This document shows positions 1-9,091 of a DNA stretch of 64,000 bases, in pieces. Position numbers and translations under genes: made by a program. Position 1 is the stretch's first letter. Every line of letters starts with the position of its first letter. The DNA lies in the NCBI RefSeq assembly GCF_014395225.1, contig NZ_CP060723.1, positions 930,001 through 994,000 on the forward strand, written 5' to 3'. The notes beneath the pieces were generated by a model. It did not search any database. It worked only from the letters and a program-made list of their open reading frames with translations, and was not told the DNA's origin. This DNA is from Pedobacter roseus. Its GTDB lineage: Bacteria > Bacteroidota > Bacteroidia > Sphingobacteriales > Sphingobacteriaceae.

Positions 1-550
1 GAAAGATAATGAGGGCAATGAAACTAAATTTAAGATTCCTACTTTAGATAGCGTCCTCAGCTGGAGCAAAGGCAAGGTTTTATTAACCATCGATTTAAAA
101 AAGGGCGTTTCTTATGCCAAAGTGATCGAAAAAGTAAGGCAATATAAAGTTGAAAGCAATTCAATTATCATAACCTATACTGCCGATCAGGCCAGGGAAG
201 TGCATCAACTGGCTCCAGAGTTAATGATCTCGGCCTCTGTGCAAAAGAAAGCTGAACTGAAACGGTTAAATAGCATGGGCATCCCGAATAATCGGATTGT
301 CGCTTTTGTTGGCGTTGCTGCACCTGATAAAGAATTTTACCAATACCTGCATAGCAAAGGCATCACCACTATTTTAGGCACAATGGGCAATATTGATAAA
401 AGCGCCAAGGCAAGTCCTGTTAAAAATGTGTATTATCACCTCGTAAATAACGGTGCTGATATTTTATCGGGTGATAATTTGCAGCAGGCATCAGAAGAAT
501 TGGATAAATTCAGGTACAATAAAAAATTAAGTTCAACGCATATTAATTAA
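1..550 (+). CDS. Glycerophosphodiester phosphodiesterase family protein, 3' part
   Basis: The reading frame is open from base 2, so the N-terminus lies outside the window; the first in-frame GTG (122) is internal and not a true start. The visible part carries the strand segments KVLLTIDLK and NRIVAFVG and the C-terminal signature NNGADILSGDN, which matches the GaDiistDnP strand of the GDPD TIM barrel. Such enzymes hydrolyse glycerophosphodiesters to glycerol-3-phosphate and an alcohol, usually in the periplasm. The catalytic HR/ExD residues would be in the missing half, so activity cannot be judged. A palindromic repeat begins directly after the stop codon. Confidence 0.8.
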   Translation, partial: KDNEGNETKFKIPTLDSVLSWSKGKVLLTIDLKKGVSYAKVIEKVRQYKVESNSIIITYTADQAREVHQLAPELMISASVQKKAELKRLNSMGIPNNRIVAFVGVAAPDKEFYQYLHSKGITTILGTMGNIDKSAKASPVKNVYYHLVNNGADILSGDNLQQASEELDKFRYNKKLSSTHIN

Positions 551-617
551 CCACAGATAAAAAGGATAAACACAGATCTGATAGCTTTAAATCTGTGTTC
601 ATCTGTGCAATCTGTGG
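551..617. repeat. Imperfect inverted repeat, CTGTGG family
   Basis: Outer arms CCACAGAT (551-558) and ATCTGTGG (610-617) and inner arms AACACAGAT (569-577) and ATCTGTGTT (591-599) form a nested palindrome that starts at the base after the stop codon. A degenerate half copy (AATCTGTGG) follows at about 682-690. Related copies occur at 28639-28790 and in fragments near 26220, 26720 and 55790. Confidence 0.8.
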
Positions 618-701
618 CAAAAAAAACTTATTAATCAGCAACAAATAAGGATAAGCACATGTAGCCTTAAAATATGTGTAATCTGTGGCAAAAAACATAA
701 A

Positions 702-1409
702 ATGAGTATTTCAGTTAAAAATCTTTCTAAATATTACGATAAGCAAAAAGCGGTTGATTCCATCAGTTTTGAGGCTAAACCTGGTCGCATTCTGGGTTTT
801 TTGGGACCAAACGGAGCGGGCAAATCGACCACCATGCGTATGCTTACAGGTTATTTAGAGCCAACCTCCGGAGCGGCTGAAATTTCTGGCAAAAACATTA
901 CAACCCAGGGTATAGAAGCCAAAAAACACATTGGCTATCTGCCAGAAAATACCCCGCTTTATACCGATATGTATGTTAAAGAGTTTTTAAGCTTTGTTGG
1001 ACAGACTTATAAAATTGAAAACTTAATGGCTCGTATTGATGAAGTGATTAAGATGGTTGGTTTAACACCAGAGCAACATAAAAAAATCGGCATGTTATCT
1101 AAAGGTTACCGCCAAAGGGTCGGTCTGGCACAAGCCATTATCCATAATCCTGAGGTTTTAATTTTAGATGAACCCACTTCAGGCCTCGATCCGAACCAGT
1201 TGGTCGATATCAGGCAGTTGATCAAAACTTTGGGCACTGCTAAAACTGTTGTCATTTCTACGCACATTATGCAGGAAGTTGAAGCCATTTGCGACGATAT
1301 CATTATTATCAGCAAAGGTAAAATTGTAGCTAACGACTCATTAGAAGGTTTGAAAAAAGCCCATCAACAACAATCACTAGAAGATATTTTCAGAAAACTT
1401 ACCGCTTAA
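702..1409 (+). CDS. gldA: ABC transporter ATP-binding protein, GldA-like
   Basis: This is a 235-residue ABC ATPase with Walker A GPNGAGKST at 35-43, signature LSKGYRQR at 132-139, Walker B LILDEP at 153-158 and the H-loop His188. The start MSISVKNLSKYYD and the GYLPENTPLY stretch after the Q-loop region resemble GldA, the ATPase that works with GldF and GldG in Flavobacterium gliding and type IX secretion. The permease genes gldF and gldG lie 2.5 kb downstream on the same strand, separated by three outer-membrane genes, which supports the assignment. A general ABC-2 exporter ATPase remains possible. The ATG is preceded by an A-rich leader without a Shine-Dalgarno sequence. Confidence 0.8.
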   Translation: MSISVKNLSKYYDKQKAVDSISFEAKPGRILGFLGPNGAGKSTTMRMLTGYLEPTSGAAEISGKNITTQGIEAKKHIGYLPENTPLYTDMYVKEFLSFVGQTYKIENLMARIDEVIKMVGLTPEQHKKIGMLSKGYRQRVGLAQAIIHNPEVLILDEPTSGLDPNQLVDIRQLIKTLGTAKTVVISTHIMQEVEAICDDIIIISKGKIVANDSLEGLKKAHQQQSLEDIFRKLTA

Positions 1410-1414
1410 CCTGC

Positions 1415-1954
1415 ATGCTTAATCCAAAAATCAAGATTGTATTTCTATTCTTTTTATTTTCAAGTCCGGTATTATTAAAAGCTCAAAATGCTAACATTGG
1501 TGTGGCGGCCGAAATTGCTTTACCATCAGGAAATTTTTCTAACCTTTCAGGAATTGGCTTAGGGGCATCAGTAAAAGCTGATCTTCCGGTTGCAGAAAAA
1601 TTTGCAATAACTCTAAATGCAGGTTTTATGAACTTTTTTGGGAGACGGAACCAACTTTTTAATGTGCAGGACTTAACGTATATCCCTGCAAAAGCCGGAA
1701 TGAAATACCAGCTGAGCGAAAGTTTTTATGCGGAAGGTCAGTTGGGGGCAGCATTACCTTTAAATAAAGATCAGAAAACCTTATTTGCCTGGTCGCCTGG
1801 TATTGGCAACCAATTCAAACTTTCAGGTGGGAATAAGCTCGATTTAGGGATCCGCTACGAAGCATGGACTGGTAAAAACAATATTTCCGGCTTAAACAAA
1901 TCCGATAGTAAAGGATTTGTGGGAATCAGGTTCGCCTATTTATTTGGGCTGTGA
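1415..1954 (+). CDS. Small outer-membrane beta-barrel protein
   Basis: The protein has 179 residues. A hydrophobic signal peptide (about 1-23, ending LLKAQ) precedes alternating amphipathic strands and an aromatic C-terminus (FVGIRFAYLFGL), as expected for a BAM-inserted porin-family barrel. It starts 5 nt after gldA, so it is probably cotranscribed with it. Its C-terminal half is similar to the next gene (both have KLDLGIRYE / SLDFGLRYE, then FIGIR or FVGIR), so the two are diverged tandem paralogs. No specific substrate can be inferred. Confidence 0.75.
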   Translation: MLNPKIKIVFLFFLFSSPVLLKAQNANIGVAAEIALPSGNFSNLSGIGLGASVKADLPVAEKFAITLNAGFMNFFGRRNQLFNVQDLTYIPAKAGMKYQLSESFYAEGQLGAALPLNKDQKTLFAWSPGIGNQFKLSGGNKLDLGIRYEAWTGKNNISGLNKSDSKGFVGIRFAYLFGL

Positions 1955-2181
1955 AACAATTATTGCGCACAATTGTTTGACTTATTTTCTTTGAAACTAT
2001 ACAATTTCTCCTCTTCTTATAACTTAATACAACGTTTTAGAATATAATAATTTTAATTTAACAGTCAGTTAATCAGTTGTTTATAGTCGGTGCTTTCTGT
2101 TTTTTATCTTATCTGTAACGTTTTTGGCATCATGCTTGTCTAAAAACACAAAATAATTAACGAACAATAATTTAAAAAACA

Positions 2182-2712
2182 ATGAAAAAAGTATTACTAT
2201 CTTTATTAATGGTTGCAGGCTTAGGCTTCGCAGCTTCAGCTCAAACAGAAGGCGCGGTTCAAAAATTAAGCATTGGAGCTGAATTTGGTTTGCCAACTGA
2301 AAAAAATTCGAACACCTTAATCGTAGGTGGTTCACTACAGTATGAACATCCGGTAGCAAAATCTTTAAGTTTAACTGGTTCTGCTGGTTATCTTTCGTTA
2401 ATGCTAACAGGTGATGCTAAAGATGCTCTTAAGGCATTAGGATTTAAAACAAGTTATGGAGTGGTGCCTTTAAAAGCAGGTGCTAAATACTATTTTGGTA
2501 GTAACTTTTATGGCGCTGGTGAATTAGGTGCTGCAATTAGCACTGAAACTGGCGGTAGTACTTTGTTTGCTGTTGCACCAACTTTAGGCGCATCTTTCTC
2601 AGTAGCTGATAAATCTAGTTTAGATTTCGGTTTACGTTACGAAAACTGGTCAGGTAATGGCGGTTCTACTGGCTTTATCGGTATCCGTGCAGCATTTGCA
2701 TTTGGTTTGTAG
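2182..2712 (+). CDS. Porin-family outer-membrane beta-barrel protein
   Basis: The protein has 176 residues with a signal peptide ending in ASAQ at about residue 21. Glycine- and aromatic-rich strands follow, with the C-terminal strand GFIGIRAAFAFGL typical of outer-membrane barrels. It has its own leader region after a 227-bp gap and ends at a good terminator (2738-2765). The signal peptide coding sequence is nearly identical to that of the gene at 2902, while the mature parts differ. Its function is unknown; it is probably an abundant small barrel. Confidence 0.75.
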   Translation: MKKVLLSLLMVAGLGFAASAQTEGAVQKLSIGAEFGLPTEKNSNTLIVGGSLQYEHPVAKSLSLTGSAGYLSLMLTGDAKDALKALGFKTSYGVVPLKAGAKYYFGSNFYGAGELGAAISTETGGSTLFAVAPTLGASFSVADKSSLDFGLRYENWSGNGGSTGFIGIRAAFAFGL

Positions 2713-2737
2713 TCAAAACAAAACATCATAATTATTT

Positions 2738-2772
2738 CAAAGCCTCCAGGAAATTGGGGGCTTTGTTGTTTC
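2738..2772 (+). terminator. Rho-independent terminator
   Basis: A 10-bp stem CAAAGCCTCC / GGGGGCTTTG (one G-T wobble) with an 8-nt loop is followed by a T-rich stretch. It lies 26 nt after the stop of the barrel gene. Confidence 0.8.
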
Positions 2773-2901
2773 TAAACTCCATCATTTCAGCGATATAAAA
2801 TAAAATATAATAAACTATTAAATTAGTTTATTATTATTGTATCGTTTTTGCCAAAACAGGCAAAAGCACGGAAACTAAAAAACAATTCTTAAAAAAATCA
2901 G

Positions 2902-3591
2902 ATGAAAAAATTAATGCTATCTCTTTTAGCAGTTGCAGGCTTTGGCTTTGCAGCTTCAGCTCAAACCAACAACGATATCAAAATCGGTGTAAAAGCAGGT
3001 GTAACATTCCCAACCTTTGGCGTATCAGGTACTGAAAATACCGGGTATGAGCAAAAGATGAATACCTCTTTTTATGTAGGTGGAACCGTGGATATTCCTG
3101 TTTCGGATATATTTTCAGTTCAGCCCGGCCTATCTTTAATTGGTAAGGGTGGAAAAACCGATTTCTATTATTATAACGCTGAGTTAGGAAACACTTATAC
3201 GGCTACTGCCAACTCAAAAATTAGTACAATGTACATTGAACTTCCTGTAAACGCAGTGTTTAATTTTGCTCTCGGTAGCGGGAAGATTTTTATTGGTGCA
3301 GGACCTTATTATGCAATGGCCATTAGCGGAAAAAATAAATCTACAACTACGCTAAGCAGTGGTGGCAGCACTATAACCGATTCTGGAGAAGAGGATATCA
3401 AATTCGGAAAGGACGGGACAATGAAAAGAGGTGATTTCGGTGTTAATTTCCTGGCGGGTTACCAGCTAAGTAATGGTTTTAACATCCACGCTGGTTATGG
3501 TTTAGGTTTGAGCAACCTTGATTATTCGGATGCAAAGGTTTCAAAAGTAACAAACCGTGTATTATCTGTAGGTATAGGTTTCTCTTTCTAA
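2902..3591 (+). CDS. PorT-like outer-membrane beta-barrel protein
   Basis: This 229-residue protein has a signal peptide ending ASAQ (about 1-21). It continues with IKIGVKAGVTFPTFG, a start typical of the PorT/outer-membrane-beta-barrel domain family of Bacteroidota, and ends with a phenylalanine-terminated strand (VLSVGIGFSF). Strands such as LPVNAVFNFALGSGKIFIGAG alternate hydrophobic residues. The leader is A-rich (AAAAAAATCAG before ATG). It is the third consecutive barrel gene; whether it serves a type IX accessory role like PorT is not shown. Confidence 0.75.
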   Translation: MKKLMLSLLAVAGFGFAASAQTNNDIKIGVKAGVTFPTFGVSGTENTGYEQKMNTSFYVGGTVDIPVSDIFSVQPGLSLIGKGGKTDFYYYNAELGNTYTATANSKISTMYIELPVNAVFNFALGSGKIFIGAGPYYAMAISGKNKSTTTLSSGGSTITDSGEEDIKFGKDGTMKRGDFGVNFLAGYQLSNGFNIHAGYGLGLSNLDYSDAKVSKVTNRVLSVGIGFSF

Positions 3592-3644
3592 GTAAATAAG
3601 AATTTTTAAAGAGGGGGATCATAAAGGTGATTTCACCTTAGATG

Positions 3645-3720
3645 CTGTCATGTTGAGCCAGCCTGTCGAAACACCTTAAAGCGTTTTAAGCGTGGTCCTT
3701 CGACAGGCTATAGTTGACAG
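3645..3720. repeat. Dispersed palindrome, GTCAT/ATGAC family
   Basis: AGCCTGTCGAA (3660-3670) is perfectly inverted as TTCGACAGGCT (3699-3709), and outer CTGTCA (3645-3650) pairs with TGACAG (3715-3720). It lies in the gene-free stretch between the barrel gene and gldF. Confidence 0.85.
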
Positions 3721-3733
3721 ATCCGAAGAAAAG

Positions 3734-3779
3734 TCGTCATTGCTTCGTCGGTTAAAAAAGCCTTTCTCAGCAATGACGA
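3734..3779. repeat. Dispersed palindrome, GTCATTGC variant
   Basis: TCGTCATTGC (3734-3743) is perfectly inverted as GCAATGACGA (3770-3779). It belongs to the same family as elements at 32432, 32525, 32742 and 55568 and lies immediately after the previous palindrome. Confidence 0.85.
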
Positions 3780-3875
3780 TGATATAATCTCTTTTTTTGC
3801 GTCTGAAATTTTCTCAGGATTTCCGCTTAACTTATTTTTCCGGGTCTGCGAGGCTGGCATTTAATCAAGTCCTTT

Positions 3876-3883
3876 TAAATTTG
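3876..3883 (+). promoter_or_regulatory. Candidate -7 element of gldFG
   Basis: TAAATTTG matches the Bacteroidota -7 consensus TAnnTTTG, 37 nt before the gldF ATG. No clear -33 TTTG is visible. Confidence 0.5.
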
Positions 3884-3920
3884 CAGGAATAAATGGTTAA
3901 CTTCGGCATTTTAATAGCAC

Positions 3921-4646
3921 ATGTACGCAGTTTTTAAACGCGAGTTATTCAGTTTCTTAAGTTCGATGGTTGCTTATATCACCATTGGCATTTTTCTATT
4001 GGTTTCGGGCCTGTTACTCTGGTTTTTCCCCGATACATCGATACTTGATTATGGTTATGCCGAATTAAGTGGGTTTTTCAGTCTGGTACCTTATCTTTTT
4101 ATGTTCCTTATTCCGGCCATCACCATGCGCTCTTTTGCAGAAGAGAGGAGAGAGGGGACTTACGAACTCCTGGTTACCCGGCCAATCCACATCTGGCAAA
4201 TTGTTGTGGCGAAATACCTGGCCAGTTTGGTACTGGTACTTTTTGCTTTAATCCCTACTGTTGTTTATTATTATAGCATTTCAAAACTTGGTTTTCCGGA
4301 AGGGAATATCGATTCAGGATCGGTTATAGGATCCTACATTGGATTGTTTTTATTGGGCGCAGCATTTACAGCCATTGGCCTGTTTTCATCAGCGTTGACC
4401 AAAAACCAGGTAATAGCCTTTGTTATCTGTGCTGCTTTATGCGCATTTTCTTTTTTGGGTTTCGATTATACCAGCCAGATTGCAGCCTTCCAGCCCATTG
4501 AAAGTACGATAACCAATTTGGGTATCAACCAGCATTATACCTCCATTAGCAGGGGTGTTTTAGATACGAGGGACCTGATTTACTTTATTACCTTTTCCGT
4601 TTTGTTCTTGTTGTTCACCAAATTAATCATAGGAGGGAAACGATAA
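3921..4646 (+). CDS. gldF: Gliding motility ABC transporter permease GldF
   Basis: The protein has 241 residues and about six membrane helices (roughly 16-36, 52-70, 99-119, 138-158, 164-182, 219-237), the ABC-2 permease layout. The cytoplasmic loop SFAEERREGTYELLVTRPI (71-89) is the characteristic coupling region. GldF is the membrane subunit of the GldA-GldF-GldG transporter. The stop codon overlaps the gldG start by one base (TAATG), so the two are translationally coupled. The identity is supported by gldG downstream and a gldA-like ATPase nearby. Confidence 0.88.
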   Translation: MYAVFKRELFSFLSSMVAYITIGIFLLVSGLLLWFFPDTSILDYGYAELSGFFSLVPYLFMFLIPAITMRSFAEERREGTYELLVTRPIHIWQIVVAKYLASLVLVLFALIPTVVYYYSISKLGFPEGNIDSGSVIGSYIGLFLLGAAFTAIGLFSSALTKNQVIAFVICAALCAFSFLGFDYTSQIAAFQPIESTITNLGINQHYTSISRGVLDTRDLIYFITFSVLFLLFTKLIIGGKR

Positions 4647-6331
4647 TGAAGAAGCAGAATAAATGGATTAATTTTATTGTCGTAATAGCTGTATTGATCG
4701 CTATAAATGTACTTGGTCAATATGTTTTTCACCGTTTTGATTTTACTTCCGACAAACGCTTTACCCTAAGTGAAAAAACAAAATCACTACTCAAAAAAAA
4801 TGAAAAACCGATAATCATTACCGTGTTTTTAAAAGGCGAATTGCCACCTGCTTTTAAACGTTTGCAGGCTGCGGTAAGTGATATCCTGTCTGATTATAAA
4901 GCTTATTCAAAAGCAAATTTCAAATTGGTTTATGTTGATCCTTTAGCGGGTTTGAGTACCCAGGAACAAGATACGGTGATCTACAATCTGGCACAAAACG
5001 GAATCGAAGCCACCAGGGCAACCTTAAAAACAGAAAGTGGCTCAACGGAAAAACTTGTAGTTCCAATGGCGATGATAGAAAGCAATGGCAAGCAGATGCC
5101 AGTTAAATTGCTTCAAAATTTCAATGTTATTGGTGGCTATGAAGAAAATATCAACCGCTCAATAGAAAACCTGGAATATACCTTAACCTCGAGTTTGAAA
5201 AAAGTGATCAACGGCTATAATCCACGGATTGGTTTCACAGAATCGAATGGAGAACTGTCTGATTTGCAATTATACGATGCAAGGGCTTCATTAGCCAATA
5301 ATTATGTGGTTGGCAGGGTAGATTTAAATACAATTACCAAAGAAGGACTGGATAAGCTGAACATGATGATCATTGCCAAGCCTAAAAAACCTTTTACTGA
5401 AACAGAAAAATACAAAATCAATTATTTTGTGATGAAAGGTGGAAGGGTGCTTTGGAGTATTGATCAGGTTAATGCAGAGTTAGACAGTTTAAGGGGGCGG
5501 GGAGGACAAATGGCCACGAATAATAACCTCAACCTCGACGACATGCTTTTTATGTATGGCGGCAGGATTAACTACAACATTATAGCCGACCCGGCAAACA
5601 GTGCCGAAATTCCGGTTTCAACAGGTGCAGCCGGAGGAGCGGGGCAAATGCAATTGCTGCCTTGGATTTATTACCCGATTTTACTTCCCGATACTATACA
5701 TAGTGTAGTTAAAAATTTGGATGGTATAAAATCAGAATTCCCAAGTACAGTAGATACGATAGGGGCAAAAGGCGTAAGCAAATCGTACATATTAAGCACT
5801 TCTCCTTTTAATAAAGTATATAACACGCCAAAGCCATTCAGTTTGCAAATGGTTGCCGAAAAGTTAAATCCTAAGGAATTTCAAAGTGTGCCACAAAACG
5901 TTGGCATACTGTTAGAGGGGAGTTTCCCTTCTGTATTTGCCGGACGCCCCTTACCAGCAGGTATAACAACGCCTTTTACCAGCGAGTTAACCAGTAAACC
6001 AAGTAAAATGATTATCATTGGCGATGGTGATGTATTTAAAAATCAGGTTTCTGAAAAAGATGGCTCTCCTTTTCCATTGGGTTTCGATCGTTATTCGCAA
6101 CGGACCTATGGAAATAAAGCACTCTTGCTAAACGTGGTCGATTATTTTACAGATGAAGATAACCTGATTGCCTTGCGGAATAAAGAAGTAAAGATCAGAT
6201 TATTGGATAAAGCCAAAATTAAGCTCGAAAAAACCAAATGGCAGTTTATAAATGTAGTGGCTCCCTTATTATTGTTAATATTCTTTGCGATTTTTCAACA
6301 TTATTACCGCAAATACAAGTACGCTAAATAA
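4646..6331 (+). CDS. gldG: Gliding motility-associated ABC transporter substrate-binding protein GldG
   Basis: The protein has 561 residues. It has an N-terminal membrane anchor (about 9-29), a large extracytoplasmic region that begins DFTSDKRFTLSEKTKSLL, the hallmark of the GldG / PF09822 family, and a C-terminal membrane helix (about 535-553) with a short basic tail. The central conserved segment around residues 183-200 (NGYNPRIGFTESNGE) is also typical. It completes the transporter with GldF, whose gene it overlaps by one base. Full length for the family. Confidence 0.88.
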   Translation: MKKQNKWINFIVVIAVLIAINVLGQYVFHRFDFTSDKRFTLSEKTKSLLKKNEKPIIITVFLKGELPPAFKRLQAAVSDILSDYKAYSKANFKLVYVDPLAGLSTQEQDTVIYNLAQNGIEATRATLKTESGSTEKLVVPMAMIESNGKQMPVKLLQNFNVIGGYEENINRSIENLEYTLTSSLKKVINGYNPRIGFTESNGELSDLQLYDARASLANNYVVGRVDLNTITKEGLDKLNMMIIAKPKKPFTETEKYKINYFVMKGGRVLWSIDQVNAELDSLRGRGGQMATNNNLNLDDMLFMYGGRINYNIIADPANSAEIPVSTGAAGGAGQMQLLPWIYYPILLPDTIHSVVKNLDGIKSEFPSTVDTIGAKGVSKSYILSTSPFNKVYNTPKPFSLQMVAEKLNPKEFQSVPQNVGILLEGSFPSVFAGRPLPAGITTPFTSELTSKPSKMIIIGDGDVFKNQVSEKDGSPFPLGFDRYSQRTYGNKALLLNVVDYFTDEDNLIALRNKEVKIRLLDKAKIKLEKTKWQFINVVAPLLLLIFFAIFQHYYRKYKYAK

Positions 6332-6364
6332 TTTTTATATTTTTGAAGAAGACTAAATGATATC

Positions 6365-7489
6365 ATGAGATTTATTGTATCCACATCAACTCTGTTAAAA
6401 CACTTACAAACTGTAAATGGTGCCTCAAGCAGCAGTACGGTTTTGCCTATACTAGAAAATTTTCTTTTCGAAATTAAAGATGGAAACTTAACTATCTCTG
6501 CTACCGATCTGCAAACCAGTATGACAACTGCACTGGCTGTAGAATCAAAAGAAGAAGGTAAAGTGGCTGTTCCATCAAAAATTTTATTAGATACGCTTAA
6601 AACTTTACCAGATCAACCTATCGCATTTAATATTGATGACAGCACTTTTGCCATCGAGATTAGTGCCGGAGATGGTAAATATAAACTGAGTGGCGAAAAT
6701 GGTGATGATTTTCCAAAAATTCCGGTTGTAGAAAATGCTTCTTCGGTAAATTTACCTGCCTCAGTTTTAACTGAAGCCATTACCAAAACCATTTTTGCGG
6801 TAAGTAATGACGAGCTTCGTCCGGCAATGACAGGTGTTTTCTGCCAGTTGTCTCCTCAGCACATTACTTTTGTAGCTACAGACGCTCACAAGTTGGTAAG
6901 ATACCGCCGTATGGATAGCAAGGCAGATAAAGCAACTTCATTTATTCTTCCTAAAAAAGCTTTAACGCTTTTAAAGGCCGCATTGCCATCTACAGATATC
7001 AATGTATCAGTTGATTATAATGCAACAAGTGCTTTCTTTAAATTTGAAAACATCAATTTGGTGTGTCGTTTAATAGACGAGCGCTATCCAGATTATGAGG
7101 CAGTAATTCCAACAAACAACCCTAACAAATTAATTATTGATAGAGGATTGTTTTTAAATACACTTCGCAGGGTTGTAATTTTCGCCAATAAAACTACACA
7201 TCAGGTAAGGTTAAAAATCAGCGGAAGCGAACTGAATATTTCTTCTGAAGATTTGGATTTCGCAAATGAAGCACACGAGCGTTTAAGCTGTCAATATGAC
7301 GGTGAAGATCTTGAAATAGGCTTTAATGCACGTTTTTTAATTGAAATGTTAAGTAATTTAAGTGGTGATGAAGTTACCTTGGAACTTTCTACACCAAACA
7401 GGGCTGGTCTTTTAATCCCTCAAACCAACGATGAAAATGAAGATGTTTTAATGTTGGTAATGCCTGTGATGTTAAATAACAGCTATTAA
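6365..7489 (+). CDS. dnaN: DNA polymerase III beta subunit (sliding clamp)
   Basis: The protein has 374 residues and full-length three-domain clamp architecture. It begins MRFIVSTSTLLKHLQ, contains LPILENFLFE and the central RPAMTGVF, HKLVRYRR and ERYPDYEAVIP motifs, and ends with the conserved LMLVMPVML strand that forms part of the partner-binding pocket. It dimerises to a ring that tethers the replicative polymerase to DNA. It lies 33 nt after gldG, not next to dnaA, and ends at a strong terminator. Confidence 0.96.
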   Translation: MRFIVSTSTLLKHLQTVNGASSSSTVLPILENFLFEIKDGNLTISATDLQTSMTTALAVESKEEGKVAVPSKILLDTLKTLPDQPIAFNIDDSTFAIEISAGDGKYKLSGENGDDFPKIPVVENASSVNLPASVLTEAITKTIFAVSNDELRPAMTGVFCQLSPQHITFVATDAHKLVRYRRMDSKADKATSFILPKKALTLLKAALPSTDINVSVDYNATSAFFKFENINLVCRLIDERYPDYEAVIPTNNPNKLIIDRGLFLNTLRRVVIFANKTTHQVRLKISGSELNISSEDLDFANEAHERLSCQYDGEDLEIGFNARFLIEMLSNLSGDEVTLELSTPNRAGLLIPQTNDENEDVLMLVMPVMLNNSY

Positions 7490-7516
7490 TATCTACTATT
7501 TATTTAGTTTTCATAG

Positions 7517-7551
7517 AAAATGGCTTGGTTTTTGACCAAGCCATTTTTGTT
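7517..7551 (+). terminator. Rho-independent terminator of dnaN
   Basis: A perfect 13-bp stem AAAATGGCTTGGT / ACCAAGCCATTTT with a 5-nt loop is followed by T residues. It rules out an upstream TTG start (7525) for the next gene. Confidence 0.9.
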
Positions 7552-7572
7552 TTCAACCAAACTAACCATCCT

Positions 7573-8250
7573 ATGAAAATCTATACTTATCTCTCAAAAT
7601 CTCTGATTTTATTTATTTCCTTAACTACAATTGGCTTAACATCCTGTAAAAAGAGTGATGATGGTGAAATAGCTAAAGGGCAGGCGAAGGTAAAAATGGT
7701 TAATGCATCCCTTGCTGATGTGCATCAGGATGTTTATCTGGATGATGAAAAACTCACTACGGTAGCTTTGGCTTTTGGCGAAACCAGCGAATACCTAAAA
7801 ATACCTTCGGGCAACAGAAACGTTTCTTACACGGGTACCAACAATACCACTACAGATACCTCTTTAAATTTTACGCCATCCATTACTTATACTACTTTTC
7901 TGGTGACCAATAAAAAAGGCGAATTAGAAATTGTGAGTTATGAAGATAACCTCAGCAATACAGAAAGCACCAAAGCAAAAATAAAACTTATTAACCTTAC
8001 GCCTAATTTTACCACTGGTATAAATGTGATGGTGCAGGCAGGAACTCAATTTGTAAATGGTTTGCTTTTTAAAGAGGCATCTAATTATTTTACTGTTGAT
8101 GCAGGCTTGAATTTAAAATATAATGTAGTAGGCTCAGGGAGTATTAAAACCATCAACGCAGCCAGTTTAGAAGGTGGTAAAATATATACCATTTGGTTTA
8201 GTGGTACAACCGCTGCCACATTAGAAGCACATATTATCACTGATAATTAA
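7573..8250 (+). CDS. DUF4397 domain-containing lipoprotein
   Basis: The protein has 225 residues from the ATG at 7573; an upstream TTG lies inside the dnaN terminator and is rejected. A lipoprotein signal peptide ends in the lipobox LTSC, with the lipidated Cys at residue 25, followed by KKSDDG. The body shows the DUF4397 pattern: KVKMVNASLADVHQDVYLD, then repeated strands and LEIVSYEDNLS. These are predicted surface or periplasmic beta-rich proteins of unknown function. The next gene is a diverged paralog. Confidence 0.82.
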   Translation: MKIYTYLSKSLILFISLTTIGLTSCKKSDDGEIAKGQAKVKMVNASLADVHQDVYLDDEKLTTVALAFGETSEYLKIPSGNRNVSYTGTNNTTTDTSLNFTPSITYTTFLVTNKKGELEIVSYEDNLSNTESTKAKIKLINLTPNFTTGINVMVQAGTQFVNGLLFKEASNYFTVDAGLNLKYNVVGSGSIKTINAASLEGGKIYTIWFSGTTAATLEAHIITDN

Positions 8251-8310
8251 ATTTAACAAAATCATATCGTTTCTGTTATCTTTACGTTTTATTAGCATCA
8301 GCGATTTTAT

Positions 8311-9024
8311 ATGAAAAATACCCGTTTTATATTTCCCAAAATACTTCTCTTGTTTTTCCCTGTATTAATGATTTTTTCTTGTATAAAGAATGATAATTTC
8401 ATTAAAGGTGATGCGAAGATCAGGTATTTCCAATCTGCTGTAACTGATACAACCCAAAACTTTTTCCTGAAAGGTATCCAGTCGGGAGCTTCCACCGTTT
8501 ATGGCTCTAACAGTAATTATCTTGTTGTTGCCGGAGACTCTAGCTATACCATTACATCCAGAAATATAAACACAGGAGTGGATGTAGCGAGCACAAATTA
8601 TAAATTTGCTATTGGTGCCAATTATTCTATTTACTACACCCGAAAAACAACTACCAGTCCACCGGTATTAACTGTTTTTCAGGATAATGTAAAGCAGAGT
8701 CTAGACTCAGTAAAACTGACTTTCTTAAATCTTGGTTATACCCTGGGTTCAAAAGTAATTATTCAGGATGATGGAAAAGCTTTCGATACCTTTAACATGC
8801 AATATGGCGATAGAATAAGTCATACCATCAAGTTAAGTAAAGCAACGCGGATTTCTTTTACACTCGAAACCCCAGTTTCTACACAGCCCTCTGTGAATGC
8901 ATTAGATTCGCTACCTACCACCACGTCAAAATCAATTGCAATCTCAAAAGGATTGGTTTATACTGTTTTGCTTGACGGTACAAAAAAAGGAGAACTTCAA
9001 ATGCGTTTAGTTTCTTCCAACTAG
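8311..9024 (+). CDS. DUF4397-like lipoprotein
   Basis: The protein has 237 residues. The signal peptide ends in the lipobox IFSC (Cys at about residue 24), and the mature part begins IKNDNFIKGDAKIRYFQSA. The strands AKIRYFQSAVTDTTQNFFL, ILTVFQDNVK-like and KLTFLNLGYTLGSKVII parallel the preceding lipoprotein, so the two arose by tandem duplication and diverged strongly. Function is unknown; probably surface-exposed. Confidence 0.72.
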   Translation: MKNTRFIFPKILLLFFPVLMIFSCIKNDNFIKGDAKIRYFQSAVTDTTQNFFLKGIQSGASTVYGSNSNYLVVAGDSSYTITSRNINTGVDVASTNYKFAIGANYSIYYTRKTTTSPPVLTVFQDNVKQSLDSVKLTFLNLGYTLGSKVIIQDDGKAFDTFNMQYGDRISHTIKLSKATRISFTLETPVSTQPSVNALDSLPTTTSKSIAISKGLVYTVLLDGTKKGELQMRLVSSN

Positions 9025-9067
9025 TTATTTATTGCAAATTTAAAGCATTTAATCCCTTTACTATTCA

Positions 9068-9075
9068 TACTTTTG
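9068..9075 (+). promoter_or_regulatory. Candidate -7 element of the DedA gene
   Basis: TACTTTTG matches TAnnTTTG and sits 16 nt before the TTG start at 9092. Confidence 0.45.
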
Positions 9076-9091
9076 CCCAAAATCAGATAAA

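Noticed and set aside
702..1409. CcmA identity for the ATPase
   Set aside because: It lies 28 kb from ccmB, next to gldF/gldG, and has GldA-like N-terminal sequence.
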